64,000 nt of DNA from Clostridium aminobutyricum (lineage in GTDB: Bacteria; Bacillota; Clostridia; Peptostreptococcales; Anaerovoracaceae). Location: positions 558,001-622,000 of the forward strand of contig NZ_JAFJZZ010000001.1 in assembly GCF_017255415.1 (NCBI RefSeq), in the 5' to 3' direction. Numbering within the stretch: position 1 is the first letter of the stretch; every line of letters starts with the position of its first letter. The translations under genes and the position numbers were made by a program. The notes below the pieces were generated by a model. It was not told where the DNA came from. It made no database searches and saw only the letters and a list, made by a program, of their open reading frames with translations. Of this stretch, positions 39,391 to 47,481 are shown piece by piece.

Positions 39391-40206
39391 ATGAGTGATG
39401 AATATAATACTAAAGTGGAGAATTTTTTCGAAACGACAAATGAACTAATTTCCATGGATAATGTGTCCTTGGTCTATGACGAAGGGGGCACGGTTATCCC
39501 CGCAATTGAACATATCAATATTAACTTATATCCGGGTGAATTTGTCTGTGTGATGGGACCGAGCGGCTGCGGAAAAAGCACCCTGCTGAAGATTTTAGCA
39601 GGATTCATTCCTTCGACAACCGGAACGGTGAAACTGAACCAGACAGAACTGAAAGGCATTGATTGTCACAGAGGGGTTGTTTTTCAGCAGCCTCCTCTGT
39701 ATGAATGGTATTCCGTTCGTAAAAATATTGCCTTTGGCCCAATGATGATGAAGATTCCGAAGAAAAAAATCAATGAAGAGGTGGAAGTCTATCTTGAAAA
39801 AGTTGGTTTGACGGAGTTCGCGGATAAAAAGGTATATGAGTTATCAGGCGGAATGAAGCAAAGAGCTTCCATTGCAAGCGCGTTGATCAACAATCCTGAA
39901 GTGCTGCTGATGGATGAACCTTTTGGGGCGTTGGATGCATTGACAAGAGAGCAAATGCAGGGACTCATCCGTAAAATATGGTGGAATTCAGGGAAAACGA
40001 TCTTCTTTATCACCCATGACGTAGATGAAGCCTTGCTGCTGGGAACTCGAATCCTTGTCATGTCCAAGCGGCCCGGCAAAATCATTGCTGATTTTCCGGT
40101 ACATTTTACGAAAGATTTTGTGCAAGATAATTCGGATGATGTTCGGTATACCGAAAAATTTCATCAGAAAAGAAAATACATTTTGCAGCTGATTAATGAA
40201 CAGTAA
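39391..40206 (+). CDS. ABC transporter ATP-binding protein (TauB/SsuB type)
   Basis: 271 aa. Walker A GPSGCGKST (~55-63), Q-loop GVVFQQPPLYEWYSVRKNI, signature LSGGMKQR, Walker B VLLMDEP, D-loop GALD and switch His in FFITHDVDEALLLG. The pattern is that of the taurine/sulfonate/nitrate importer ATPases. A ~25-residue N-terminal extension precedes the domain. It is last of the importer operon, followed by a G+C hairpin (40221-40240) without T run. Confidence 0.92.
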   Translation: MSDEYNTKVENFFETTNELISMDNVSLVYDEGGTVIPAIEHININLYPGEFVCVMGPSGCGKSTLLKILAGFIPSTTGTVKLNQTELKGIDCHRGVVFQQPPLYEWYSVRKNIAFGPMMMKIPKKKINEEVEVYLEKVGLTEFADKKVYELSGGMKQRASIASALINNPEVLLMDEPFGALDALTREQMQGLIRKIWWNSGKTIFFITHDVDEALLLGTRILVMSKRPGKIIADFPVHFTKDFVQDNSDDVRYTEKFHQKRKYILQLINEQ

Positions 40207-40220
40207 TGCGAGCTTATGGG

Positions 40221-40240
40221 GGCGGGATCGGTATCCCGCC
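40221..40240 (+). terminator. Hairpin after the importer operon
   Basis: GGCGGGAT-CGGT-ATCCCGCC, a perfect 8-bp stem 14 bases after the stop, without a T run. It may be a 3' stabiliser or weak terminator. Confidence 0.5.
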
Positions 40241-40342
40241 TCTTAAAATACCTTGTCGGAATGGGCAGGGTGAATAAGGAATCAGCTACTAAAAACCAAA
40301 ACAATGAGATAGACAGTTAATAGATGGCATATATCGAAAGAG

Positions 40343-40364
40343 GACGCAAAAGCGTCTTTTTTTT
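40343..40364 (+). terminator. Intrinsic terminator
   Basis: GACGC-AAAA-GCGTC followed by eight T, just before the XRE promoter palindrome. Confidence 0.75.
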
Positions 40365-40372
40365 ATAATTTT

Positions 40373-40414
40373 GATAGTATAGTTGACTTTACATGTAAAG
40401 TCAACTATACTATC
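40373..40414. promoter_or_regulatory. 42-bp perfect palindrome holding mirror-image promoters
   Basis: Left arm GATAGTATAGTTGACTTTAC (plus A) is exactly complementary to the right arm, with the centre at 40393/40394 (TTTACATGTAAA core). On the plus strand TTGACT (40383-40388), 17 bases, TATACT (40406-40411) form a promoter for the XRE gene. By symmetry an identical promoter fires leftward. The core is the likely XRE operator. Confidence 0.8.
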
Positions 40415-40431
40415 ATTGAAAGGGGAAAACT

Positions 40432-40638
40432 ATGGAAACATTATATAATACCGTAAAAGAACTACGAGCACAAAAATATATATCGCAGGAGAAACTGGCT
40501 GAACTTGTTGGTGTTACTAGACAAACAATCATTTCTTTGGAAAAAGGAAGTTATGTACCTTCGCTGCTTTTGGCTATGCGGATATCTGAGGTGCTAGAAA
40601 CACCTATTGAAGAAATATTTAAGAAGGAGACCATCTAA
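40432..40638 (+). CDS. Small XRE-family (Cro/CI-type) regulator
   Basis: 68 aa, essentially a single helix-turn-helix: TVKELRAQKYISQEKLAELVGVTRQTIISLEKGSYVPSLLLAMRISEVLETPIEEIFK. It belongs to the short YozG/YgzD-like group normally paired with a membrane protein. AAAGGGG lies 7 bases before ATG. The stop codon overlaps the next start, so the two are translationally coupled. It is probably autoregulated through the palindrome just upstream. Confidence 0.92.
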   Translation: METLYNTVKELRAQKYISQEKLAELVGVTRQTIISLEKGSYVPSLLLAMRISEVLETPIEEIFKKETI

Positions 40639-41099
40639 TGAAAAAAACTATATTTATAAGTGTTGGTAACACAATATTATTTCTACTGTTTGGTCTGGCA
40701 TTTTTGTTTCCTTTTTCAGAAATCCACCTTGAAAATACCGGGTTTAGCGGAACTATTACAATTTATCCCATACTACTGGTTATCTATCTAGTTATATATC
40801 CCGTTGTTTATTATGTTCTTGGAAAAATACTTAAATGGAGCAAAAAAGGTAGTTCTGAATTGACATTTTCAGATGAACGAGAAAAAGTAATTGTATCGGA
40901 AGCGGCTAAAACATCATATAAAATATTGGTTGGTGGTTTGATTATCATCATAGCAATAATTGGAGGAGTTCAATTTTTCTCACTATTTACGCATGAAAAT
41001 ATTAGCATATATATTGTTAGCGTACTACTACTAACAATATTGCTTGTTATATCCACAGTTGTGTATTGTATTAAATGGTGTTTGGAATACCGCAAGTGA
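40638..41099 (+). CDS. DUF2178-like membrane protein
   Basis: 153 aa with four hydrophobic helices (two before and two after a cytoplasmic loop). The loop FSDEREKVIVSEAAKTSYKILVGGLI carries the DEREK...A pattern of DUF2178-type proteins, which are typically encoded directly after a small XRE regulator in Firmicutes. The start overlaps the regulator stop by one base. The function is unknown; it may sense membrane state or act as immunity to a membrane-active agent, which is speculation. Confidence 0.7.
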   Translation: MKKTIFISVGNTILFLLFGLAFLFPFSEIHLENTGFSGTITIYPILLVIYLVIYPVVYYVLGKILKWSKKGSSELTFSDEREKVIVSEAAKTSYKILVGGLIIIIAIIGGVQFFSLFTHENISIYIVSVLLLTILLVISTVVYCIKWCLEYRK

Positions 41100-41751
41100 T
41101 ATGAATGCAGAATCAGCCATAAACACTGCATCCGAAGCATTCACAAAAATACGGCAACTGGACACAAAAACGAATTAAGCCGTTTTAAGCAAAAGGCAAG
41201 TAACGATAAGGCTTGCCGTTAAGAGAGTTTAATATAATTTAGTGTCACAAACAGGGGTATATAAAAATATGCTCCTGTTTTTCTTTGAAATAGTGTAGCG
41301 GTAGAAGTGATTGGAAATTTATCTATAAATTACATTTATTGTATTGTTTTATGATATGGCGAGATATATAATTTAGGAAATTAGGTCGAATTGAGGGGAA
41401 ATTTGGGTGTTTGATTACATGATTGTTAGAAGGTTCAATTTGAATTTAAAGTATTTGCAATAATGTGACTGGAATCTGCCAAATTAATTTTCACTATGTT
41501 ATGAATAACCTAGATTTTATTTATATTTTGCGATGGAGGGGCTAAATTTCAACTACACATTATAACAATAATGCGCAGTTTATGATTGCCCTGAATTATT
41601 TATACCTATCAGAGATATAAAATTTATAATAGATACCGAACTTAAAAAAGGCTGGATTCAGTTTCAAGTTGATGAGCGATATGCCAACAATCGAATAGTA
41701 TGACTTTAGCAAAATTATTAAATAATTTTTAAGATAATGAGGAGATACTGG
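41100..41751. other. 650-bp region without a convincing gene
   Basis: It contains a 25-codon ORF right after the membrane protein (41101-41178), a GGCAAG...CTTGCC hairpin (41187-41210) and a strong terminator (41249-41284). The remaining ~470 bases are very A+T-rich and carry no ORF with a ribosome site. It is probably decayed DNA at the edge of the accessory segment. Confidence 0.5.
41249..41284 (+). terminator. Intrinsic terminator of the XRE operon
   Basis: AAACAGGGGTATAT pairs over 14 bp with ATATGCTCCTGTTT (two G-U) around AAAA, then TT. Confidence 0.75.
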
Positions 41752-43002
41752 ATGGTAACAAATATTCAAGTAAAATGTGAAGTGTGCGAAGCTGTAATAA
41801 ATCTTAAGTGGCAAATTGGACATGTTGAAGAAGCTCCAGTAAGTATTGTTTGTCCTGACTGCTTAACTGTATTGAAGTTTACTCTTTATACAAATAATGA
41901 AGAAGTTACAATTAATTTCAAGTCAAAGAATGCTTCACAAATAAATCATATAACACCAAAATACTATGCTGAAACTTCATCTGAACTATTAACCTTCAAA
42001 ATATCAAATCAACACATTATCAGACCTGGATGGACTCCATTTATTCGCTCGACACAAATGATCGGACATGAAAAATACGTAAACTTTCAAAAGAGTTTTA
42101 TGAGCGCAATTTATATTCACAAGAAAAACAATCACATTTTTGAAAGAATTAATGAGTTATATTTAAATAAGAATAAGAAATATTTATCTTCTGAATTGCA
42201 TAAACAACTTAATTTAGAGCATAAAGGAGAATTTACAGATGAAGAAATTATTAGAAACCTTTATTCTTACAATATTGGATATTTTAGCAATTTCTTTCAC
42301 AATAGTAGCTTTGGAATTTTAAATAAAAAAATTCTAGAAAAGATGGAGTTGCTTAAAACAACTCAAGCAGAGGCATTTAATGATTTTCTTATAAATTATT
42401 GCAACAATGAAATGCTGCTGGAATATGATAGAAAACTTTATAGGGCAATCAGTAATGTTCTTAGCAATTATTATTATTTCATTCCCGCTACTTTCCTTAA
42501 GTATATAACGGAAGACAGAATTGATGATATTTATAAGGAATATACACTTACGACAACAAATTTCACGGATGTCAAGGATATTTATATCACTATTTACGAG
42601 AATTTAATAGATGTTTATGAAATAGTTATGATGTTAAACAATGTTCTTATAAGGGGTAATCATATGAACATGCCATCAGGTGTCATTATTAACAACAAAG
42701 AAGTAAACACACTAATAAAGTACCGAAAACAATCGAAAGCAAATAAACTGAGGTTTGCTGAGATCAATGAAGGATTTAATATATTCATGCCCAAATTTGA
42801 GAGGAAAATACGAAATGCAATCGGTCATGAAGACTGGAGGTATATACCATATGAGCATATGATTAAATACGGTAATGATGAAATATATATTTTGGAGTAT
42901 GTTTATAAGTGTTGGCAAATGTTTGAGAATACAATAGCAATTTATAAAATTCTTCAGGATATAAAAATTAATAGAGAAGTTTCGATTAATAACATCAGCT
43001 AA
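41752..43002 (+). CDS. Zinc-ribbon protein with HEPN-like RNxxxH motif (candidate RNase)
   Basis: 416 aa from ATG 41752 (GAGGAG upstream). The N-terminus is a four-Cys ribbon: CxxC at 9/12 and CPDC at 34/37. A long helical, Asn/Tyr/Lys-rich region follows with no recognised domain. Near the end, FERKIRNAIGHEDWRY (Arg 354, His 359) matches the R-N-x3-H catalytic motif of HEPN ribonucleases and is followed by helices. Composition is much more A+T-rich than the conserved genes around. It stands alone after a gene-poor stretch. HEPN proteins often act in phage defence or toxin systems. The HEPN call rests on one motif and helical context, so a structure comparison is needed. Confidence 0.5.
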   Translation: MVTNIQVKCEVCEAVINLKWQIGHVEEAPVSIVCPDCLTVLKFTLYTNNEEVTINFKSKNASQINHITPKYYAETSSELLTFKISNQHIIRPGWTPFIRSTQMIGHEKYVNFQKSFMSAIYIHKKNNHIFERINELYLNKNKKYLSSELHKQLNLEHKGEFTDEEIIRNLYSYNIGYFSNFFHNSSFGILNKKILEKMELLKTTQAEAFNDFLINYCNNEMLLEYDRKLYRAISNVLSNYYYFIPATFLKYITEDRIDDIYKEYTLTTTNFTDVKDIYITIYENLIDVYEIVMMLNNVLIRGNHMNMPSGVIINNKEVNTLIKYRKQSKANKLRFAEINEGFNIFMPKFERKIRNAIGHEDWRYIPYEHMIKYGNDEIYILEYVYKCWQMFENTIAIYKILQDIKINREVSINNIS

Positions 43003-43142
43003 CACAGCAATTGCCACCGTTCGGCAATTTGGAAGGACATATGAACTTCCCATTATGTTTAAAAAGTGAAGCCGGATGAAGTCTAGTTATTTATCAAACA
43101 TTCGAATTTCACATACCTTTATAAACCTCTGAAAGGAAAAAC

Positions 43143-44135
43143 ATGAGAAACACCTTATCTACACTATGTGAAAACTTTATCGAAAATAGAGAAACAATCA
43201 AAGCAACGTTTCGTTGGGAAAGTACAGAACTTTACTCAATTTGTGCGGCACTTTTTACAGACAAACGGCAGAAAGCAGATGCGAATAAAATGATATATTG
43301 TAGAGATATCTTTAAAAGTCAAGTGGGTCTGTTTTCTAACTTTAGAGGCACCATTAAACTGGTTATGATTTGTATGATGGCCATAGACAGCAAGCCGGAA
43401 CAAAAACTAAAAAGGACATTAGATGCCTATTCTGTTCTAAAGGGGCATTTCTTTTCCTCTGAATATTTGCCGTTAACTTCTATGATTATTTCCGATTTAG
43501 TAAGTTCGGATCGTTATAACAATATTGCAGAGCGCACAAGACACATCTATAAATTAATGAAAGATGCACATCCTTTTTTGACTTCCAGTGAGGATAGTGT
43601 ATTTGCTGCATTACTTGCAATTTCAGATTTGACAGATGAGCAGATCGTTATGGAAACGAAGTGCTGCTATGATTTTCTGAAACCAGAGTTTTTCTCCCGC
43701 GATGCAGTACAATCCTTAAGTCATGTATTGGCACTTGGGGAGGGGAAAGCTGAAGACAAATGCAGAAAGACGATAGCGCTGTTTAATAGTTTAAAGGAAA
43801 AGGGATATCGGTATGGCAAAAACGAAGAACTTGCAACGCTGGGCGTCCTTGCCATGCTTCCGGCAGATAGTGATTCAGTAATAAATGATGTCATAGAAGT
43901 TGACAATTATCTTTCTGCACAAAAAGGATATGGATTATTTGGAATTGATAAAAAGCAACGTTTGATGCATGCTGGAATGCTGGTTGCAAGTGATTATATT
44001 GATAATCCAAATAATCTAACAATGGGTTCTGCGGCCATAGGCGCTACTATATCATTAATTGTAGCGCAGCAAGCCGCTATGTGCGCAGTGATTGCAGCGT
44101 CAAGTGTTTCAGCATCAAGTAGTAGTTCAAGCTAA
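43143..44135 (+). CDS. DUF4003-family protein
   Basis: 330 aa, mostly helical. YFNRDIVC-like features are absent; instead LCENFIENRETIKATFRWESTELYSICAALFTDKRQKADANKMIYCRDIFKSQVGLFSNFRG and TKCCYDFLKPEFFSRDAVQSLSHVLALGEGKAEDKCRKTIALFNSLKEKGYRYGKNEELATLGVLAML fit the DUF4003 family of Firmicutes, of unknown function. The C-terminus has a hydrophobic helix (AIGATISLIVAQQAAMCAVIAAS) and a poly-Ser tail. It is first of a run of small membrane-protein genes in the same direction (23-base gap). The start ATG follows GAAAGGAAAAAC. Confidence 0.75.
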   Translation: MRNTLSTLCENFIENRETIKATFRWESTELYSICAALFTDKRQKADANKMIYCRDIFKSQVGLFSNFRGTIKLVMICMMAIDSKPEQKLKRTLDAYSVLKGHFFSSEYLPLTSMIISDLVSSDRYNNIAERTRHIYKLMKDAHPFLTSSEDSVFAALLAISDLTDEQIVMETKCCYDFLKPEFFSRDAVQSLSHVLALGEGKAEDKCRKTIALFNSLKEKGYRYGKNEELATLGVLAMLPADSDSVINDVIEVDNYLSAQKGYGLFGIDKKQRLMHAGMLVASDYIDNPNNLTMGSAAIGATISLIVAQQAAMCAVIAASSVSASSSSSS

Positions 44136-44158
44136 AATTTAAAAGGAGATTTTTTATT

Positions 44159-44575
44159 ATGGGATTAATAGAATTTATCGGTGAATTGATAAATCCAGGG
44201 GAAATAGGCACTATCGAAAAAACTAAAAGGGGAAAAGGTGAACGTTTAGATACACTAATTGTAAAAACCATTGTATCAATAGTAATTGTAACAGTGATTT
44301 ATTATCTGGTTTTTGGAATTTCCTTTCATTTTAAAGAATTCATTACGTTCGTATCTGTAATGGCAGTGTATAGTGCTGCCGGTTATTTTATTTCTCCAAA
44401 ACCAGATTATTCAAATGTTGGTTGGCTTGGTGGAATCTTTGATAATCCATTCAGATTCTCTGACGATATAAATCGAATGTTGATTTTTGTTATGGTGATA
44501 TTAATGCCGGGAAGGTTGATTTCAACGACTGTTTTATCATGGATAGACTATTCAAAAAAAGGGGACTTACTATGA
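44159..44575 (+). CDS. Small membrane protein, unknown
   Basis: 138 aa with three hydrophobic segments (TIVSIVIVTVIYYLVFGISF; FITFVSVMAVYSAAGYFI; MLIFVMVILMPGRLISTTVL). I recognise no family. AAAGGAG precedes the start. Its stop overlaps the next start (ATGA), showing translational coupling. Confidence 0.65.
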   Translation: MGLIEFIGELINPGEIGTIEKTKRGKGERLDTLIVKTIVSIVIVTVIYYLVFGISFHFKEFITFVSVMAVYSAAGYFISPKPDYSNVGWLGGIFDNPFRFSDDINRMLIFVMVILMPGRLISTTVLSWIDYSKKGDLL

Positions 44576-44847
44576 AAAAACAAATGCCAACATGGAATGA
44601 GAAATCTACATATGAAAAAAGTTTATTAGTGGTCAGTCTGATTCTTTCAGTTCCTGCTGTCCTATTTTTTATTCTATATCTTACAGGTAGATGGCAAGGC
44701 GGGATGAATATAGTACAGCCTTTATTAGGATTGATGATGTTCGTTCAAGCGTTGCAATTTTGGAAATACAATAGGTTAGTTTCAATATTTAGCCTATTTG
44801 CTGCGTTTTTCACTTTAATTGCTTTAATGATTGTATACCTATATTAA
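44572..44847 (+). CDS. 91-residue membrane protein, paralogue of the gene at 57200
   Basis: 91 aa from ATG 44572 (AAAGGGGA upstream, overlapping the previous stop). MPTWNEKSTYEKSLLVVSLILSVPAVLFFILYL, then WQGGMNIVQPLLGLMMFVQALQFWKYN and a final helix: three membrane segments. The protein at 57200-57475 is the same length and shares W-E/N-E-K-S, WQG..N.V..LLGL.M.VQ.LQFWKYN. The function is unknown. Confidence 0.7.
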   Translation: MKKQMPTWNEKSTYEKSLLVVSLILSVPAVLFFILYLTGRWQGGMNIVQPLLGLMMFVQALQFWKYNRLVSIFSLFAAFFTLIALMIVYLY

Positions 44848-44900
44848 TAGGTTAAAAGATTGTTAGCAGAGTAGTGCAATTATGAAAGAAGGTGAAAAGA

Positions 44901-45362
44901 GTGAAAAAAAGGATTTGTTTATATATTGGCTGTGATGTGTTAATCTTTTGTATTTTATATTTATATTACTTCTTATCGTTAGAGATTAAACAATACCGAT
45001 TAGAGACTTTAGAGCTTTCTCCACTGGTATTCGTTATGCCTTTCTTAATAATTTTAATAGGTGCAATTTTTGCTTTATTAGTATGGATAAGCAGTCAATA
45101 TGAATTTACTACAAAACAGACGGTTTTAGAATTTATTCTTGTTGGTATTCCGGCATTTTATTTTGCAACATTTCAAGAAATACTCTATGGAATGTATTTC
45201 TTTATAAACGTAAGCTTGCCGGTCTATAAACCTAATTTATGGTTAATGACAACTCAGATTCCTTCAGCAATTGGGGGTGTAGTTTTTGGATATGAATTAT
45301 TTATGCTTATTCGTAGGCAAATAAAATATAATAGAAAATCAATAGAGAATGTAAATTTGTGA
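44901..45362 (+). CDS. Small membrane protein, unknown
   Basis: 153 aa from GTG 44901 (AGAAGG 8 bases upstream; a GTG at 44892 overlaps that site). Four hydrophobic helices (IGCDVLIFCILYLYYFLSL; LVFVMPFLIILIGAIFALLVWI; FILVGIPAFYFATFQEILYGMYFF; IPSAIGGVVFGYELFMLI) and a Lys/Arg-rich C-terminal tail. No family recognised. Confidence 0.65.
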   Translation: MKKRICLYIGCDVLIFCILYLYYFLSLEIKQYRLETLELSPLVFVMPFLIILIGAIFALLVWISSQYEFTTKQTVLEFILVGIPAFYFATFQEILYGMYFFINVSLPVYKPNLWLMTTQIPSAIGGVVFGYELFMLIRRQIKYNRKSIENVNL

Positions 45363-45371
45363 GGGTTACCA

Positions 45372-45656
45372 ATGAGTATAGGAACAGAAAAGCAATTTTG
45401 TACTGCTCTGGAATGGAATTACTCAGACGACACCGTTGACATTGTACTTAAATATATTCAGAACTATTTAGAAACAGCATCAGAACTTGAATTGTGGAGT
45501 ATATGGTTAGGAAATGAGGAAAGTCCAATAAATATAAAGAAAACTCTATGCAAAGTGAGCGACCTGACGACTGATAGATTGAAAGAGTTTTATAATAATG
45601 AATCAGATTTTCAATGTTTGACAGTTGTAAACAGTATCGGAGGCAGTACAGAATGA
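45372..45656 (+). CDS. Small acidic cytosolic protein, unknown
   Basis: 94 aa (MSIGTEKQFCTALEWNYSDD...), acidic, Trp-containing, with no signal or membrane segment. GAGGGTTACC precedes the ATG and it starts 10 bases after the preceding membrane protein gene, so the two probably form a pair. A partner role for the membrane protein, for example immunity, is conceivable but unsupported. Confidence 0.6.
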   Translation: MSIGTEKQFCTALEWNYSDDTVDIVLKYIQNYLETASELELWSIWLGNEESPINIKKTLCKVSDLTTDRLKEFYNNESDFQCLTVVNSIGGSTE

Positions 45657-45730
45657 CTGAAAATACAAAAGAATAAAATTTATGATTATCTTAGAATATG
45701 GAACGATAAAGATAAAGAGGAAAATAAAAA

Positions 45731-46072
45731 ATGAATATACAAATATTTGGAACGACAAAATGTTTTGAAACCAAGAAGGCACAAAGGTATTTTAAAGAGC
45801 GTGGTGTAAAATGCCAGTTCATAGATATGAAAGAAAAGGGAATGAGTAAAGGCGAATTTAATAGTGTTAGACAAGCAGTGGGCGGGCTTGAACAGATGTT
45901 AAATGAAAACTGTAAAGATCAAGATGCGTTGGCACTAATTAAATATATAGCTGATCCATATAAAGAAGAAAAAGTGTTAGAAAATCAACATGTGCTGCTG
46001 ACACCGATTATAAGAAATGGAAAGCAAGCCACAGTTGGATATAAGCCAGAAGTATGGAAAGAGTGGAAATAA
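45731..46072 (+). CDS. ArsC/Spx-family thioredoxin-fold protein
   Basis: 113 aa, full length for the family. MNIQIFGTTKCFETKKAQRYFKERGVKCQFIDMKEKGMSKGEF is the ArsC/Spx opening; the active site is TTKCFETKKA with a single Cys (no CxxC). VLLTPIIRNGKQATVGYKPEVWKEW is the cis-Pro and closing strand. It may be a reductase or a regulator-like homologue; arsenate reduction is not shown. It is the first gene of a tightly packed five-gene operon: the next start is 6 bases beyond its stop. Confidence 0.85.
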   Translation: MNIQIFGTTKCFETKKAQRYFKERGVKCQFIDMKEKGMSKGEFNSVRQAVGGLEQMLNENCKDQDALALIKYIADPYKEEKVLENQHVLLTPIIRNGKQATVGYKPEVWKEWK

Positions 46073-46078
46073 ACGAAT

Positions 46079-46645
46079 ATGAGTTACTTATTTCAGTGCT
46101 ACGCAAAAGTGTATGATAAGTTTATGAATCTTTTTTCACTTGATGATGATACAGCTATTCTAAACCTTATCGAAAGTCACCCACAGAAAATCGCTGATGT
46201 GGGTGGAGGAACCGGGGTTACGGCTGATAAGCTTATCAAACTAGGACATAGGGTGACCATCATTGATCCATGCCTGCAGATGACACAGTTGGCAAAGAAA
46301 AAAAACGAGGCGATTCGGGTAATTAACAAGTCGATGCCGTGTGAATTGGAGGAGAAGTTTGACCTGATATTGATACGAGATTGCCTTCATCATGTGAAAC
46401 CACAGACAGAGATGCTTGACTGCTGTTTACATATGCTGGGGGAGGATGGAATGATTATCATTACCGATTTTTCACCGGAGTGCTGGAAAACAAAACTGAT
46501 TTTTTTGTTTGAAAGATGTTGTTTTGAATCCATTAAGCCAGTAAGTGAATCGAAACTTTTGGGGTACTTAGAGCAAGCCGGATTACAGGTAGAACAAGCT
46601 TTGGTTAATCAGCGAGATTATATTGTATGGGGAAGGAAAGGTTGA
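46079..46645 (+). CDS. Class I SAM-dependent methyltransferase (I)
   Basis: 188 aa. SAM-binding motif I is KIADVGGGTGVTADKLIKLG, motif II VTIIDPCLQM, motif IV DLILIRDCLHHVKP, and post-motif EDGMIIITDFSPECW. It has unusually many Cys, several in the second half (CLHH, CCLHM, ECW, RCCF). It sits between the ArsC-like gene and a second methyltransferase whose start overlaps its stop (TGATG). The substrate is unknown. The context suggests modification of a small metabolite or thiol/metalloid compound, as inference only. Confidence 0.85.
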   Translation: MSYLFQCYAKVYDKFMNLFSLDDDTAILNLIESHPQKIADVGGGTGVTADKLIKLGHRVTIIDPCLQMTQLAKKKNEAIRVINKSMPCELEEKFDLILIRDCLHHVKPQTEMLDCCLHMLGEDGMIIITDFSPECWKTKLIFLFERCCFESIKPVSESKLLGYLEQAGLQVEQALVNQRDYIVWGRKG

Positions 46646-47481
46646 TGGCATCATTCGGGATAAAAAAAGTGAAAAACACAGATATTGCTAGTTCATATGA
46701 TATAGTAAGTAAAGGATATGATACATATTTTCTGAAAACAATGCATCGACATAATGATGAAGTGCTGTCATTACTTTTAAAAAAATCAGTTGGCGAACAG
46801 GTTCTAGATTTGGCATGCGGAACAGGTTATAATACACGGTTTTTGCAAAAGCATGGCGTGAAGGCAGAGATTACGTTGGTAGATCTCTCAGAAGGTATGC
46901 TCACGCAGGCAAAGGAAAAGTCTGTAAATAACAACCAGCAATTAACCTTTATTCATCAGGACATGCTTTCCTATTTGCGATCCTGCCCTGATGAGAAGTA
47001 CGATACTGTGATATGTATGTGGGCTATTAAATACCAACCACCTATGCAAGTAATTAAAGAATGTGCGCGTATTCTTAAAAAGGGAGGTAGAATGGCAGTC
47101 ATTGTAAATACTGCGGATACCCTTCTGGAGATACGAGCATTATATCCAAAATTGCTCGTAAGAAATGTACTTTCAATTCAACGGATTATGAGGGATTTGC
47201 CAAATCCAAAAAACAGCAAGGTGTTTGAGGGGTGGTTTACGGATTGTGGTTTTGATGTTACGTTGGTGCAAAAAGGAAGCCAGCGTTTCGGTTTTGCCAA
47301 TGCTGCAGAACTTGTGGAGTTTGTGACCGCCACCGGCGCTCTCGCTGGTTACGACCGTATGATTGACCTTCGTTCAGATAAAATAAAGCAGCAGATGATT
47401 CAATATTTTGATACAAAACAGATTGATTCGACGGAGCACCGATTTGTCTATGGGATTTTTGAAAAGAGGAAGAATGTATGA
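46645..47481 (+). CDS. Class I SAM-dependent methyltransferase (II)
   Basis: 278 aa from ATG 46645, which overlaps the previous stop; GGAAGGAAAGG lies just upstream. An in-frame ATG at 46627 is inside the preceding gene. Motif I QVLDLACGTGYNTRFLQKHG, motif II ITLVDLSEGML, motif IV DTVICMWAIKYQPPM, post-motif ILKKGGRMAVIVNT. The C-terminal ~100 residues (FEGWFTDCGFDVTLVQKGSQRFGFANAAELVEFVTATGALAGYD) form a cap seen in methyltransferases of small molecules. It overlaps the radical SAM gene by 4 bases (ATGA). Confidence 0.88.
   Translation: MASFGIKKVKNTDIASSYDIVSKGYDTYFLKTMHRHNDEVLSLLLKKSVGEQVLDLACGTGYNTRFLQKHGVKAEITLVDLSEGMLTQAKEKSVNNNQQLTFIHQDMLSYLRSCPDEKYDTVICMWAIKYQPPMQVIKECARILKKGGRMAVIVNTADTLLEIRALYPKLLVRNVLSIQRIMRDLPNPKNSKVFEGWFTDCGFDVTLVQKGSQRFGFANAAELVEFVTATGALAGYDRMIDLRSDKIKQQMIQYFDTKQIDSTEHRFVYGIFEKRKNV

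Noticed and set aside
41101-41178. 25-codon ORF after the DUF2178-like gene
   Set aside because: No ribosome site and no recognisable sequence; it is mentioned only as part of the gene-poor region.
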